Assembly (NCBI RefSeq): GCF_029094525.1
Contig: NZ_CP119107.1
Span: 2,232,001 to 2,296,000 of the forward strand
Direction of reading: 5' to 3'
Origin: Pullulanibacillus sp. KACC 23026
GTDB lineage: Bacteria > Bacillota > Bacilli > Bacillales > Sporolactobacillaceae
DNA: 64,000 nucleotides
Part shown: piece by piece, positions 1-8,093 of the stretch
Numbering within the stretch: position 1 is the stretch's first letter
Layout: every line of letters starts with the position of its first letter
Notes under the pieces: generated by a model
Seen by the model: only the letters and a program-made list of their open reading frames with translations
Database searches by the model: none
Told to the model about the DNA's origin: nothing
Program-made: the position numbers and the translations under genes

Positions 1-729
1 ATGATTTTTCAAGATCCATTTTCTTCAATCAATCCATTAAATACGATTTCTTATACACTTCAGAGACCGCTTATCAATTATCTAGGCTATACCAAAAGAA
101 CGGTTGAAAAGCAAGTCAGGGAACTCTTAGACATTGTGAACTTATCACCTGTAGATGATTATATTGGCAAGTTACCTTTTGAGTTGTCTGGAGGTCAATT
201 GCAGCGAGTGGGAATTGCTCGGGCATTGGCATCTCAGCCAAGCCTTATCATAGCAGATGAACCTGTTTCGATGCTGGATGTATCTATTCGAGCAGAAATC
301 CTGCATCTTCTAGACCATTTAAGAAAGAATCAAGGGGTTTCCCTCATCTATATTACGCATGATCTCGTTTCGGCAAGAGCGCTAGCCGATGAAATTGTTG
401 TGCTTTACCGTGGGAAGGTTGTGGAACATGGTCCTTCTGATGAAATAAGTCGTTCTCCTAAGCATCCCTATACTGAACTGCTCTTGGGATCCATTGCGGA
501 CCCCTGGAGAAAGAGTGAAGATATTCCGCCGATCGAACTTACCAATGCCCCAACGCCTGCAGCAGGCTGTGTCTTTCGCAATCGCTGTCCGCATGCAACT
601 GAACAATGTGCAAAGGCTTCACCGCAATTAATTGAAATTGAATCAGAGCATTCCGTTGCTTGTTTTTTGCATAGTGAGAAGGAAGAAGAACTTACGGGAG
701 GTGAGTTAAATGGTTCAATTAGGAATTGA
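1..729 (+). CDS. Opp/Dpp-type ABC transporter ATP-binding subunit, 5' partial
   Basis: This is the C-terminal part of a nucleotide-binding subunit of an oligopeptide-type importer. The gene enters from the left edge, because the first visible residues (FQDP, residues 3-6) are already the Q-loop and no Walker A is present. The signature LSGGQLQRVGIARAL starts at residue 62, Walker B LIIADEP at 82, and the H-loop histidine is residue 120. The C-terminal oligo/HPY extension with cysteines 190, 196, 203 and 221 is typical of OppD/OppF and DppD/DppF. It overlaps the next gene by 20 bases and so is probably co-transcribed with the muropeptide genes, which suggests a wall-derived substrate. The substrate is inference; the ABC assignment is firm. 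Confidence 0.93.
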   Translation: MIFQDPFSSINPLNTISYTLQRPLINYLGYTKRTVEKQVRELLDIVNLSPVDDYIGKLPFELSGGQLQRVGIARALASQPSLIIADEPVSMLDVSIRAEILHLLDHLRKNQGVSLIYITHDLVSARALADEIVVLYRGKVVEHGPSDEISRSPKHPYTELLLGSIADPWRKSEDIPPIELTNAPTPAAGCVFRNRCPHATEQCAKASPQLIEIESEHSVACFLHSEKEEELTGGELNGSIRN

Positions 730-1861
730 AGTCCTTCTAACAGACAGAATGGAATTAATTCGCGGGAAGGCTATTGGCCTTGTGACCAATTATACGATGA
801 CGGATTCTCACTATCGTCCTGTTATTGATTTATTGGCAGAAAATAGGGAATGGCAGCTGAAAAAGCTTTTCGGTCCTGAACATGGTGTCCAAAATGCGGC
901 AAAAGAAGGGGAGCATGTTCATTCTGGAATAGACAGCAATACAGGCTTACCCGTCTTTAGTCTATATGGGGAGACGAGAAAACCGACTTCTGAGATGCTT
1001 TCCGCTCTTGACGCAATCGTGATGGATTTGCAAGATATTGGAAGCCGTTATTACACCAATATGAATACTGTTTACTACTGTATGGAAGCTTGTGCAGCGC
1101 TTGGTTTGCCTTGTATTATATTGGATCGCCCCAATCCCATAAATGGTGTGACCCGTGAAGGAATTATATTGGAGAGTGAATTTCGTTCCTTTGTTGGCTT
1201 ACACTTGATTCCAAATCGTCATGGATTAACCATGGGAGAGCTTGCTCAATTTTTTAATCAAAACCTAAAACCTCAATGTGATTTAACGGTTGTAGAAACA
1301 CGGGGGTGGCTTCGAACTCAGTTACTCTCAGAAACCAATCTTCCTTTTGTTCCCTCCTCTCCAAATACGACGAATCTTGATATGTGCCTATTGTATCCAG
1401 GAACTTGTTTTTTCGAAGGGGTCAATGTGAGCCTTGGGAGAGGAACCACCCATCCTTTTGAAGTTGTCGGCGCCCCCTATATAGATGGACACCGACTATC
1501 AGATTGGTTTAACGCACAAAAGCTACCAGGGGTTGTGTCGCGGCCAACTTATTTTACACCGACTTACTCGCAGTATACCGGAGAATTATGCAAAGGCATT
1601 CAGTTACATGTGATCGATTCGAAAAATCTAGAGTCAGTACGTACAGGGGTAACCCTCTTACAAGGTATTCATGATCTATTTCCAAATCTCTTTGAGTTTA
1701 TAAAAGGAGCGGAAGGACGCCCCCTATTTATCGACTTGTTAGCCGGAACAGACGAATTACGGCGTTTAGTCGAAGAGGGAGAGGGACTCCGTTATTTGAC
1801 TGAATCTAGAGAAGGTGTTGAGCGTTTTACTCGAGAGATAAAGGATTTTGAATTGTATTAG
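710..1861 (+). CDS. namZ: Exo-beta-N-acetylmuramidase, NamZ/YbbC (DUF1343) family
   Basis: The 383-residue protein matches the DUF1343 family, whose founder NamZ (B. subtilis YbbC) removes non-reducing MurNAc from peptidoglycan fragments. Recognisable family blocks are KLFGPEHGVQ, the stretch MDLQDIGSRYYTN and LDRPNPINGV in the N-terminal Rossmann-like half, and NVSLGRGTTHPFE in the second half. A strong site (GGGAGGTGAG) lies just before the ATG at 710. The protein begins directly with the conserved domain and shows no signal peptide, whereas the B. subtilis enzyme is secreted. It sits between a transporter ATPase and murQ, so cytoplasmic cleavage of imported disaccharides or muropeptides is a reasonable inference. 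The family assignment is secure; the location is inferred from the missing leader. Confidence 0.9.
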   Translation: MVQLGIEVLLTDRMELIRGKAIGLVTNYTMTDSHYRPVIDLLAENREWQLKKLFGPEHGVQNAAKEGEHVHSGIDSNTGLPVFSLYGETRKPTSEMLSALDAIVMDLQDIGSRYYTNMNTVYYCMEACAALGLPCIILDRPNPINGVTREGIILESEFRSFVGLHLIPNRHGLTMGELAQFFNQNLKPQCDLTVVETRGWLRTQLLSETNLPFVPSSPNTTNLDMCLLYPGTCFFEGVNVSLGRGTTHPFEVVGAPYIDGHRLSDWFNAQKLPGVVSRPTYFTPTYSQYTGELCKGIQLHVIDSKNLESVRTGVTLLQGIHDLFPNLFEFIKGAEGRPLFIDLLAGTDELRRLVEEGEGLRYLTESREGVERFTREIKDFELY

Positions 1862-1915
1862 TGTCAACAAGAAACGATGGCTTGAAAATACTAAAGGATG
1901 GAGGGTGGGATATAA

Positions 1916-2854
1916 ATGGGAGCCCATTCCTTAATAACAGAAAGCGTTAATACTCGAACAGTTGACATTGATTGTATGCCGACACTAGAGATGGTATCAG
2001 CTATTAATAAAGAAGATCATTTGGTAGCTAAGGCAGTTGAAAGGGTTCTGCCAAATATTGCGGATGCAGTTGACACGGTTTTCGAAGGGTTAAAGAACCA
2101 AGGGCGCGTGTTTTTTGTTGGGGCAGGAACAAGTGGGCGATTAGGCGTTTTAGAAGCGGCTGAATGTCCGCCGACCTTTGGAGTAACTGCTGATTTGTTT
2201 CAAGCTGTTATTGCAGGTGGTGAACGAGCGGTATTTAAATCGGTTGAGAGTGCGGAAGATGATGAAGGACAAGGAAAAAGAGACCTTCAAACGAAATCGA
2301 TTACGAAGCATGACGTGGTTATAGGAATTGCGGCAAGTGGTCGAACGCCCTATGTGGTGGGTGCTTTAAGGTATGCCAAGCAGCAACAAGCTAAGACCAT
2401 CGCTATTGCCTGTAATGACGATTCTGTAATTGGCAAATTAGCAGATGTAAAAGTGGAAGTGGTTACTGGACCAGAAGTCATAAGCGGTTCCACAAGAATG
2501 AAAGCAGGGACGGCGCAAAAGCTTGTCTTAAATATGATTACAACCTCTTCCATGATTAAAATGGGGAAGGTTTACCAAAATCTGATGGTTGATCTAAATA
2601 TTAGCAATAAAAAACTCCGGGAGCGTGCTGTTAACATGTTAAAAATGTTAACAAATGAAGCTGATCTAGTTGTAAATGAAGCGCTCGAAGCGGCTAGTTT
2701 GAATGTTAAGGCGGCTATTGTGATGTTAAAGAAGCATATCGATGCTGTAGAAGCGAGTGCACTTCTTGAAGAAAAAGAGGGGTTTGTTAGAAAAACTCTC
2801 TCATCTGTTAAAGAGGAGGGGACAGAAACAGAAATGGAGGAGGAATCATTATGA
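1916..2854 (+). CDS. murQ: N-acetylmuramic acid 6-phosphate etherase
   Basis: MurQ cleaves the D-lactyl ether of MurNAc-6-phosphate, giving GlcNAc-6-phosphate and lactate. The 312-residue length is normal. The sugar-isomerase (SIS) fold is marked by AGTSGRLGVLEAAECPP (residues 70-86) and SGSTRMKAGTAQK (190-202); acidic residues in VESAEDD (110-116) fit the catalytic glutamate region. The ATG at 1916 follows a GGAGGGTGGG ribosome site. It lies 54 bases after namZ and overlaps the next gene by 4 bases (ATGA), so it is part of the salvage operon. Its product feeds nagA and nagB, which lie in this window at 56.9-58.8 kb. Confidence 0.96.
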   Translation: MGAHSLITESVNTRTVDIDCMPTLEMVSAINKEDHLVAKAVERVLPNIADAVDTVFEGLKNQGRVFFVGAGTSGRLGVLEAAECPPTFGVTADLFQAVIAGGERAVFKSVESAEDDEGQGKRDLQTKSITKHDVVIGIAASGRTPYVVGALRYAKQQQAKTIAIACNDDSVIGKLADVKVEVVTGPEVISGSTRMKAGTAQKLVLNMITTSSMIKMGKVYQNLMVDLNISNKKLRERAVNMLKMLTNEADLVVNEALEAASLNVKAAIVMLKKHIDAVEASALLEEKEGFVRKTLSSVKEEGTETEMEEESL

Positions 2855-3798
2855 TTACCTACAGAACCTACCAATCGGGTGATGAAACTAGTATTGTATC
2901 TCTTTGGAATACTTGCTTAGAAACCGATCCTATTAATTTAAAACGATTCAGGCGATTAATCTTACTTGATGCTAACTTTGATCCAGAGGGACTACAGGTT
3001 GCGTTGGACGGGGAGCAGCTAGTTGGAGCGCTCTATGGGCTCTGCCGGAAGCTTCCCATGTATGAAACGGATTTAGAAGAAGAGAATGGTTGGATCACTT
3101 TTTTCTTTGTTTCACCGGATTATTGGAGACAAGGAATTGCGACGACGCTTTTAGAAAAAGCTGTTCAGTTTTTCAAAAAGCAAAATAGAAAGACCATCTT
3201 CTTCTCCTCCTACGCTCCGAATTATATAGTTCCTGGCATTGATAAAGAACATTATCCGGAAGCTGCTTTATTTTTAGAAAATCAAGGCTTTACAACGGTG
3301 TATCCATGTGTTGCGATGGATCGGAATCTTGTCGATTTTAAAATGTCGGATGAGGTGAAACGTCTTTTAAGAGAACGTGAGAAAGAAGGTTATGTCTTTC
3401 GAAAGGCGAAGGATGGAGATCTATACAAAGTCATCCAATTTGCTAATGAGGTGTTCAATCCAGATTGGGGAAGAGCAATTCGAGAAGGGATTCCTCAAGG
3501 TCTACCACTTGAGCGAATTTGGGTGATATACAATCATGATAGATTAGTCGGATTCTGTCTTCACGGAGGCTATGAAGGGGTTCCAGATCGGTTTGGGCCA
3601 TTCGGCGTCGATCCTGATGAACAGGGGAAAAAGCTCGGGAAAATTCTTTTGAATCTTTGTCTCTATTCTATGAAAGCAGAAGGCCTTCACGGGGCCTGGT
3701 TCTTATGGACAGGTGAAACAAGTCCAGCGGGTCATCTCTATAAGAAAACAGGATTTGAAGTGACGCGTAAATTTTATGTGGTGAAAAAATTACTGTAA
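2851..3798 (+). CDS. Tandem GNAT-domain N-acetyltransferase
   Basis: The 315-residue protein carries two GNAT-like halves. The first (about 1-150) has the acetyl-CoA-binding pattern SPDYWRQGIATTLLEKAV, and the second (about 165-315) has DPDEQGKKLGKILLNL. The position matches ybbJ, the acetyltransferase gene found after murQ in the Bacillus ybb cluster, but the acceptor is unknown. It overlaps murQ by 4 bases, so translation is probably coupled. A role in modifying muropeptides or amino sugars is suggested only by neighbourhood. The last conserved segment (GHLYKKTGFEVTRKFYVVKK) is a typical GNAT C-terminus. Confidence 0.85.
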   Translation: MITYRTYQSGDETSIVSLWNTCLETDPINLKRFRRLILLDANFDPEGLQVALDGEQLVGALYGLCRKLPMYETDLEEENGWITFFFVSPDYWRQGIATTLLEKAVQFFKKQNRKTIFFSSYAPNYIVPGIDKEHYPEAALFLENQGFTTVYPCVAMDRNLVDFKMSDEVKRLLREREKEGYVFRKAKDGDLYKVIQFANEVFNPDWGRAIREGIPQGLPLERIWVIYNHDRLVGFCLHGGYEGVPDRFGPFGVDPDEQGKKLGKILLNLCLYSMKAEGLHGAWFLWTGETSPAGHLYKKTGFEVTRKFYVVKKLL

Positions 3799-3915
3799 AA
3801 ATTGGCCTTCGGTGTAGGCTGAGGGCTATCCTTGGCCTCTTCTGTTTATATGAAGTTAGTATATCAGCATTCAGAGGAGGAAATCACGTCATTAAATGTT
3901 CAAGAGGGGATTTAA

Positions 3916-5067
3916 GTGACTTACGTTGTTGGGTTAATGTCAGGTACGTCTCTGGATGGAGTCGATGCAGCGCTTGTTAAGATAGAAGAAGAGGAGGATT
4001 CCCTCAAGGCTAAATTGATTGAGTTTTATCAAGCGGATATGCCGTCCCATTTAAAAGAAGAAATTAAAAGGTCAATGGACCCACAGACGTCTCGAATAGA
4101 TTTGCTTTGCAGCTTAAACTTCAAGTTAGGTTATTGGTTTGCGGAAGCGGTGAAGAAGGTTTGTGAGGCGGCTAATTTTCCTATTGAAGAGCTTGACTTA
4201 GTTGGGTCTCATGGGCAGACTCTTTATCATATTCCAAAATCTGAAGGGAATCTTAGCAGGTCAACGCTTCAGTTAGGGGAGCCATCCATCATTGCTTATG
4301 AAACAGGCGCTTTAGTCCTATCGAATTTTCGTCCTATGGATATGGCAGCAGGAGGGGAAGGAGCTCCTTTAGTCCCTTATACCGATTATCTCTTATTCCG
4401 ATCAGAGAAGTATCGTGCTCTTCAAAACATAGGCGGGATTAGCAATGTTACTGTTCTTCCTGCTTTTGCTTCAATTGATGATGTGTCAGGGTCTGATACC
4501 GGTCCAGGCAATATGATTATTGATGAACTTTGTGTTCGTTTGCTGGGGGTACCTTTTGATAACGAAGGAAGAGTGGCTGCCAAGGGAAAGGTTCATTCTG
4601 ATTTACTTGAAGAGCTTTTACAGCATCCGTTTTTAAAAAGAAAGCCGCCAAAATCTACTGGAAGAGAGGACTTTGGTGAAGCATTTGTTGATCAACTGCT
4701 TGCAAAATGGAACCAAAGATTAGGTAACAATGATTTAATTGCAACGGCCACACAGTTTACCGCATCATCCATTGCCCATTTTTATGAGAACTATCTATTT
4801 CCATATCATCCAATTCAAGAGGTTATTATTAGTGGTGGTGGCGCCTCTAATCATACTTTGGTAAGGATGATACAGGAGCTACTTCCTAATTGTCGCGTTT
4901 TAGTACAGGAAGATCTTGGCTTCTGTTCTCAAGCCAAAGAAGCGATTGCTTTTGCTGTACTTGCTTATGAAACTTACCATAAGCGCTGCGGCAATATACC
5001 AAAAGCAACAGGAGCCAAAGAACGGGTCATTCTTGGCCAAATCACTTATCCGCCTCATGGAATATGA
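3916..5067 (+). CDS. anmK: Anhydro-N-acetylmuramic acid kinase
   Basis: AnmK opens and phosphorylates 1,6-anhydro-MurNAc to MurNAc-6-phosphate, the MurQ substrate. The family signature MSGTSLDGVDAALV occupies residues 8-21, and GSHGQTLYH and SGSDTGPGNMIIDEL are present further on. The length of 383 residues is normal. The start is GTG at 3916 behind AAGAGGGG. A gap of 117 bases after the acetyltransferase holds only a weak GGCC-containing fold, so it may still belong to the same transcript. Gram-positive bacteria are not known for abundant anhydro-muropeptides, so the substrate may be taken from neighbouring Gram-negative cells or phage lysis; that is inference. Confidence 0.96.
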   Translation: MTYVVGLMSGTSLDGVDAALVKIEEEEDSLKAKLIEFYQADMPSHLKEEIKRSMDPQTSRIDLLCSLNFKLGYWFAEAVKKVCEAANFPIEELDLVGSHGQTLYHIPKSEGNLSRSTLQLGEPSIIAYETGALVLSNFRPMDMAAGGEGAPLVPYTDYLLFRSEKYRALQNIGGISNVTVLPAFASIDDVSGSDTGPGNMIIDELCVRLLGVPFDNEGRVAAKGKVHSDLLEELLQHPFLKRKPPKSTGREDFGEAFVDQLLAKWNQRLGNNDLIATATQFTASSIAHFYENYLFPYHPIQEVIISGGGASNHTLVRMIQELLPNCRVLVQEDLGFCSQAKEAIAFAVLAYETYHKRCGNIPKATGAKERVILGQITYPPHGI

Positions 5068-6034
5068 GAAAGGAGAAATTCCAATTCATTCACAATTTAT
5101 AGCCATTGATGGAGGCGGGACGAAAACCGATATAGTCTGGTTTGACGAAACCGGGCATCTATTAAATCGTGTAATAGGTAAGCCTTCGAACTTAAATAGC
5201 GCATCAAGGTCAGAGGTTAAAAATCATTTGCGAGAATTATTTCAAAAACTAGTGGAAGAGAAGACTGATTTCTCAAACATTAAACATGTTTTTGGAGGAT
5301 TTGCCGGGGCGAGCCATCCCAAGGTGCAAAAAGAATTAAGAAGCATTTTATCCGAGCTTCTTCCTAGAAGTTTAGATTTAACGATTAATCATGATGGGAT
5401 CAATGCTCTTTGGAGTGGGACACATGGTCAGCCAGGACTTGTTCTCCTAGCAGGAACCGGCTCGCTAGTGTTTGGTGTAAATGATTCTCGGGAGTCATTT
5501 CGGGTCGGTGGCTGGGGCTATTTAATAGGAGATGAGGGGAGCGGCTATGATATGGGGAGAATGGCTGCTTCATCTGTAATGAAGGCGTTTGATGGAAGAG
5601 GGAGCCAAACCTTATTAACATCTTTAATTTTAGAATATTATGATCTGGCAGAAGAAACGGAATTAATCCCTCTGATTTATGGCCATGGAAAAGATGCTTT
5701 GGCCCAATTAGCTTTCCTAGTAGGAGAAGCCGCACGCTCGGGAGATAGTGTGGCTTTAGAGATTTTTGAAAAGGCAATAAATCGTTTGGTTGGTCTTATT
5801 AAGGCAGGGCTTAATAAGTATGAGAGCCCGCCATCTGAAATTTTCTTTGTTGGCGGACTAAAGCATTTAGGAGATATCTTCTTAGGTCCGCTTCAAGACC
5901 ACATCCGTCAACTATCCACCGATCTATTGCTTTCTTTTCCAGAAGCCGCCCCTGTCTACGGTGCTGCTGTTGAATGTCTTCGATTAGTCGGAATGGCCCC
6001 CCCAACCGCTTTAAGGAAAGCGTTAGCTAACTGA
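5057..6034 (+). CDS. N-acetylglucosamine/N-acetylmuramate kinase, BadF/BadG (MurK-like)
   Basis: The protein belongs to the ASKHA-fold BadF/BadG ATPase family that includes GlcNAc kinases and MurK, which phosphorylates free MurNAc and GlcNAc. The phosphate-1 motif is IAIDGGGTKTDIVWFD, the second motif is LLAGTGSLVFGV, and GWGYLIGDEGSGYDMG is the family's glycine-rich block. I chose the ATG at 5057 (325 residues), overlapping anmK by 11 bases; it lacks a good ribosome site, while AAAGGAG at 5069 would better suit a non-ATG start a few codons later. In this operon it would supply MurNAc-6-P from unphosphorylated sugar. Substrate preference between GlcNAc and MurNAc cannot be read from the sequence. 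Confidence 0.85.
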   Translation: MEYEKGEIPIHSQFIAIDGGGTKTDIVWFDETGHLLNRVIGKPSNLNSASRSEVKNHLRELFQKLVEEKTDFSNIKHVFGGFAGASHPKVQKELRSILSELLPRSLDLTINHDGINALWSGTHGQPGLVLLAGTGSLVFGVNDSRESFRVGGWGYLIGDEGSGYDMGRMAASSVMKAFDGRGSQTLLTSLILEYYDLAEETELIPLIYGHGKDALAQLAFLVGEAARSGDSVALEIFEKAINRLVGLIKAGLNKYESPPSEIFFVGGLKHLGDIFLGPLQDHIRQLSTDLLLSFPEAAPVYGAAVECLRLVGMAPPTALRKALAN

Positions 6035-6194
6035 CAAATGATTTTATTTAAAAAAAGCAGCAATACCTGTTTCCTTTGAAAGTCTAACTTCTTGTGTTCT
6101 CCCGTATTTACAGAAAGCAAATCCATTTACTTGTAATTCTCCCTTCTCATGTCAATAATGGTTATGAAACCAACCTGAAGGGAACCGATAAAAA

Positions 6195-7160
6195 ATGAAT
6201 AAAGTTCAGATGAAAAAGGATAAAATCCCACCGATCGCTTTGGGTACGTGGTCATGGGGAAGCGGAGTCAATGGCGGGGATGCTGTTTTTGGAAACAGTC
6301 TTTCTGAAAAAGAATTAAAACCCGTCTATGTGGCAGCTATGCAAGCAGGCTTTAACTTGTGGGATACGGCTGCTGTCTATGGTATGGGGGCTTCTGAAAC
6401 GATTTTAGGAAGTTTTATTAAAGAACAGGGCGCTAGTCAAGTGATTCTTTCTACCAAGTTTACTCCAGGCTTTAGCGAAGATGTAGAGGGTTCTCTTAAC
6501 GATAGCCTCAATCGATTAGGTGTGGACCACACAGATATTTATTGGATTCACAGTCCAAAGGATGTAGACAGATGGACAGCAGAACTGATTTCATTGATGA
6601 AAAGTGGAAAAGTTAAGCATGCAGGGGTATCAAATCATAATTTAGAGGAAATCAAACGTGCTGCAGCAATCCTTAATAAAGAAGGATTCGAGTTATCAGC
6701 CGTCCAAAATCATTACAGTCTAATTTACCGTTCTTCTGAAGAGGCGGGGATCATTGATTATTGCAACCAACATGGCCTTGTCTTTTTCTCTTATATGGTT
6801 TTAGAGCAGGGGGCTCTCACGGATAAATATAGTGCAGTCAATCCTTTTAAAGCCGGTACAAGGAGAGGGGACGCATTTAATTCGGAAGTCCTCCGAGACC
6901 TCACACCATTAATCGAACTTTTAAAAGAAATGGGTCAACAACATAACGTAGATGCTGCGGCCATATCAATTGCCTATGCCCTAGCGAAGGGGACGGTTCC
7001 CATTATTGGTGTGACCAAAACCAAGCATATTGATGGAGCAGTTGCGGCTGCCAATGTGAGCTTATCAGAAGAGGAAATCCATAAGCTCGAAGCCGCTGCA
7101 AAAGCAACGGGTGTTGAAATAAAAGGAGCTTGGGAAAAAAGCATGGTTGAAACCGATTGA
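6195..7160 (+). CDS. Aldo/keto reductase
   Basis: A 321-residue NADPH-dependent oxidoreductase of the aldo/keto reductase superfamily (TIM barrel). The catalytic tetrad can be followed as DTAAVYG (Asp, Tyr), STKF (Lys) and YWIHSP (His), and the C-terminal cofactor-binding segment VPIIGVTKTKHIDGA is present. The ATG at 6195 follows GAAGGGA. A perfect-stem terminator closes the gene at 7165. It is separated from the salvage operon by 160 bases without obvious terminator and shows no link to it. The physiological substrate is unknown. Confidence 0.92.
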   Translation: MNKVQMKKDKIPPIALGTWSWGSGVNGGDAVFGNSLSEKELKPVYVAAMQAGFNLWDTAAVYGMGASETILGSFIKEQGASQVILSTKFTPGFSEDVEGSLNDSLNRLGVDHTDIYWIHSPKDVDRWTAELISLMKSGKVKHAGVSNHNLEEIKRAAAILNKEGFELSAVQNHYSLIYRSSEEAGIIDYCNQHGLVFFSYMVLEQGALTDKYSAVNPFKAGTRRGDAFNSEVLRDLTPLIELLKEMGQQHNVDAAAISIAYALAKGTVPIIGVTKTKHIDGAVAAANVSLSEEEIHKLEAAAKATGVEIKGAWEKSMVETD

Positions 7161-7164
7161 GTAC

Positions 7165-7193
7165 AAAAAGGACGTTCTTAAACGTCCTTTTTT
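7165..7193 (+). terminator. Rho-independent terminator of aldo/keto reductase gene
   Basis: A perfect 12 bp stem (AAAAAGGACGTT / AACGTCCTTTTT) with a CTTA loop runs straight into a T-rich tract. Confidence 0.93.
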
Positions 7194-7204
7194 ATTGTTT
7201 TTGC

Positions 7205-7955
7205 AAAAAGAAAACCCTAGGCTATGCCTAGGGTTCAGAAAAGCTTTCAGCGAGGTATCAAAAAAAGCCCCTCTTAGTGTTACAATAAATTGTGGTTCCC
7301 CAACCAAATTTATCGAACTAGGAGAGACTTTTTATGTCAAAACCTGATGTAAACAGTTTAGCACATACCAAATGGAATTGTAAGTATCACATTGTTTTTG
7401 CACCAAAGTATAGAAGACAAGTTATATATGGGAAACTTAAAAAGGATATAGGAATGATCTTAAGACAATTATGTGAAAGAAAAGGTGTAGAAATTATTGA
7501 AGCCGAAGCCTGTAAAGATCACATACATATGCTTGTAAGTATTCCACCTAAAATAAGTGTTTCATCTTTTGTTGGATATTTGAAAGGAAAAAGTAGTTTA
7601 ATGATTTTTGACCGACATGCCAATTTAAAATATCGGTATGGGAATCGAAAATTTTGGTGTAAAGGATTTTATGTTGATACAGTAGGAAGAAATAAGAAAG
7701 TAATTGAAGAATACATTTGAAACCAGTTACAAGAGGACGTAGTTGCAGAACAATTAAGCATGTTTGAATATATAGATCCATTCACAGGAGAAGAGATTAA
7801 GAATAAAAACAAGAAAAAATAAAAGAAGCCCTTTAGGGTAGCTGGAGAAGTAGTGCGGTTGGGGAATCTTTCAGTACCCTTTGAAGGGCTGGCCAGTAAC
7901 AGAGGCTTTCAGCCGTAGAACAAACCACCCGTTATCACGGGTGGTTTTGATTTAG
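7205..7955 (+). mobile_element. IS200/IS605-type insertion element (IS200-like, decayed)
   Basis: The unit contains a single Y1 transposase gene and no tnpB, as in IS200-group elements. Each side carries a hairpin of the kind these transposases bind: a 10 bp stem (AACCCTAGGC, TAT loop) at 7213-7235 on the left and an 11 bp stem (AAACCACCCGT, TATC loop) at 7922-7947 on the right. GCTTTCAGC occurs as a direct repeat inside both ends, and an 11 bp near-match (TTCCCCAACC) is inverted at 7294 and 7858. Exact cleavage sites cannot be fixed by eye, and the right hairpin could also act as a terminator. The transposase is interrupted, so the copy is probably immobile. Confidence 0.72.
7334..7822 (+). 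pseudogene. tnpA: IS200-family Y1 transposase, in-frame TGA nonsense
   Basis: The intact part (128 residues) is a Y1-HUH single-strand transposase: KYHIVFAPKYRR near the start, the HUH pair in CKDHIHMLVSIPPK, and the catalytic tyrosine in VIEEYI (Tyr127). A TGA at 7718-7720 then stops translation one codon after EYI. Reading through it gives 33 further residues ending at TAA 7820-7822, with the family-typical continuation NQLQEDVVAEQLSMFEY, so a CGA (Arg) to TGA transition is the simplest explanation. The truncated product keeps the tyrosine but loses the C-terminal helix and tail. A good AGGAGAGA site precedes the ATG at 7334. Confidence 0.85.
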
Positions 7956-8021
7956 GAAATTATAAAATTCTCGACTTGTGGATACACCGACATTGAAACG
8001 TCGTTTTTTGTGCGAAAATAA

Positions 8022-8065
8022 CCTCGCTTTGCGCGGGCACGGCAATACGTCCGCGCAAAGCGAGG
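8022..8065. repeat. Perfect 15 bp inverted repeat
   Basis: CCTCGCTTTGCGCGG at 8022-8036 is exactly complementary to CCGCGCAAAGCGAGG at 8051-8065, with a 14-base loop. It lies immediately before the tandem array and is GC-rich relative to its surroundings. No T-tract follows, so it is not a standard terminator. Confidence 0.85.
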
Positions 8066-8093
8066 GAATCGTCGTTACACGTAAAACGATTAG

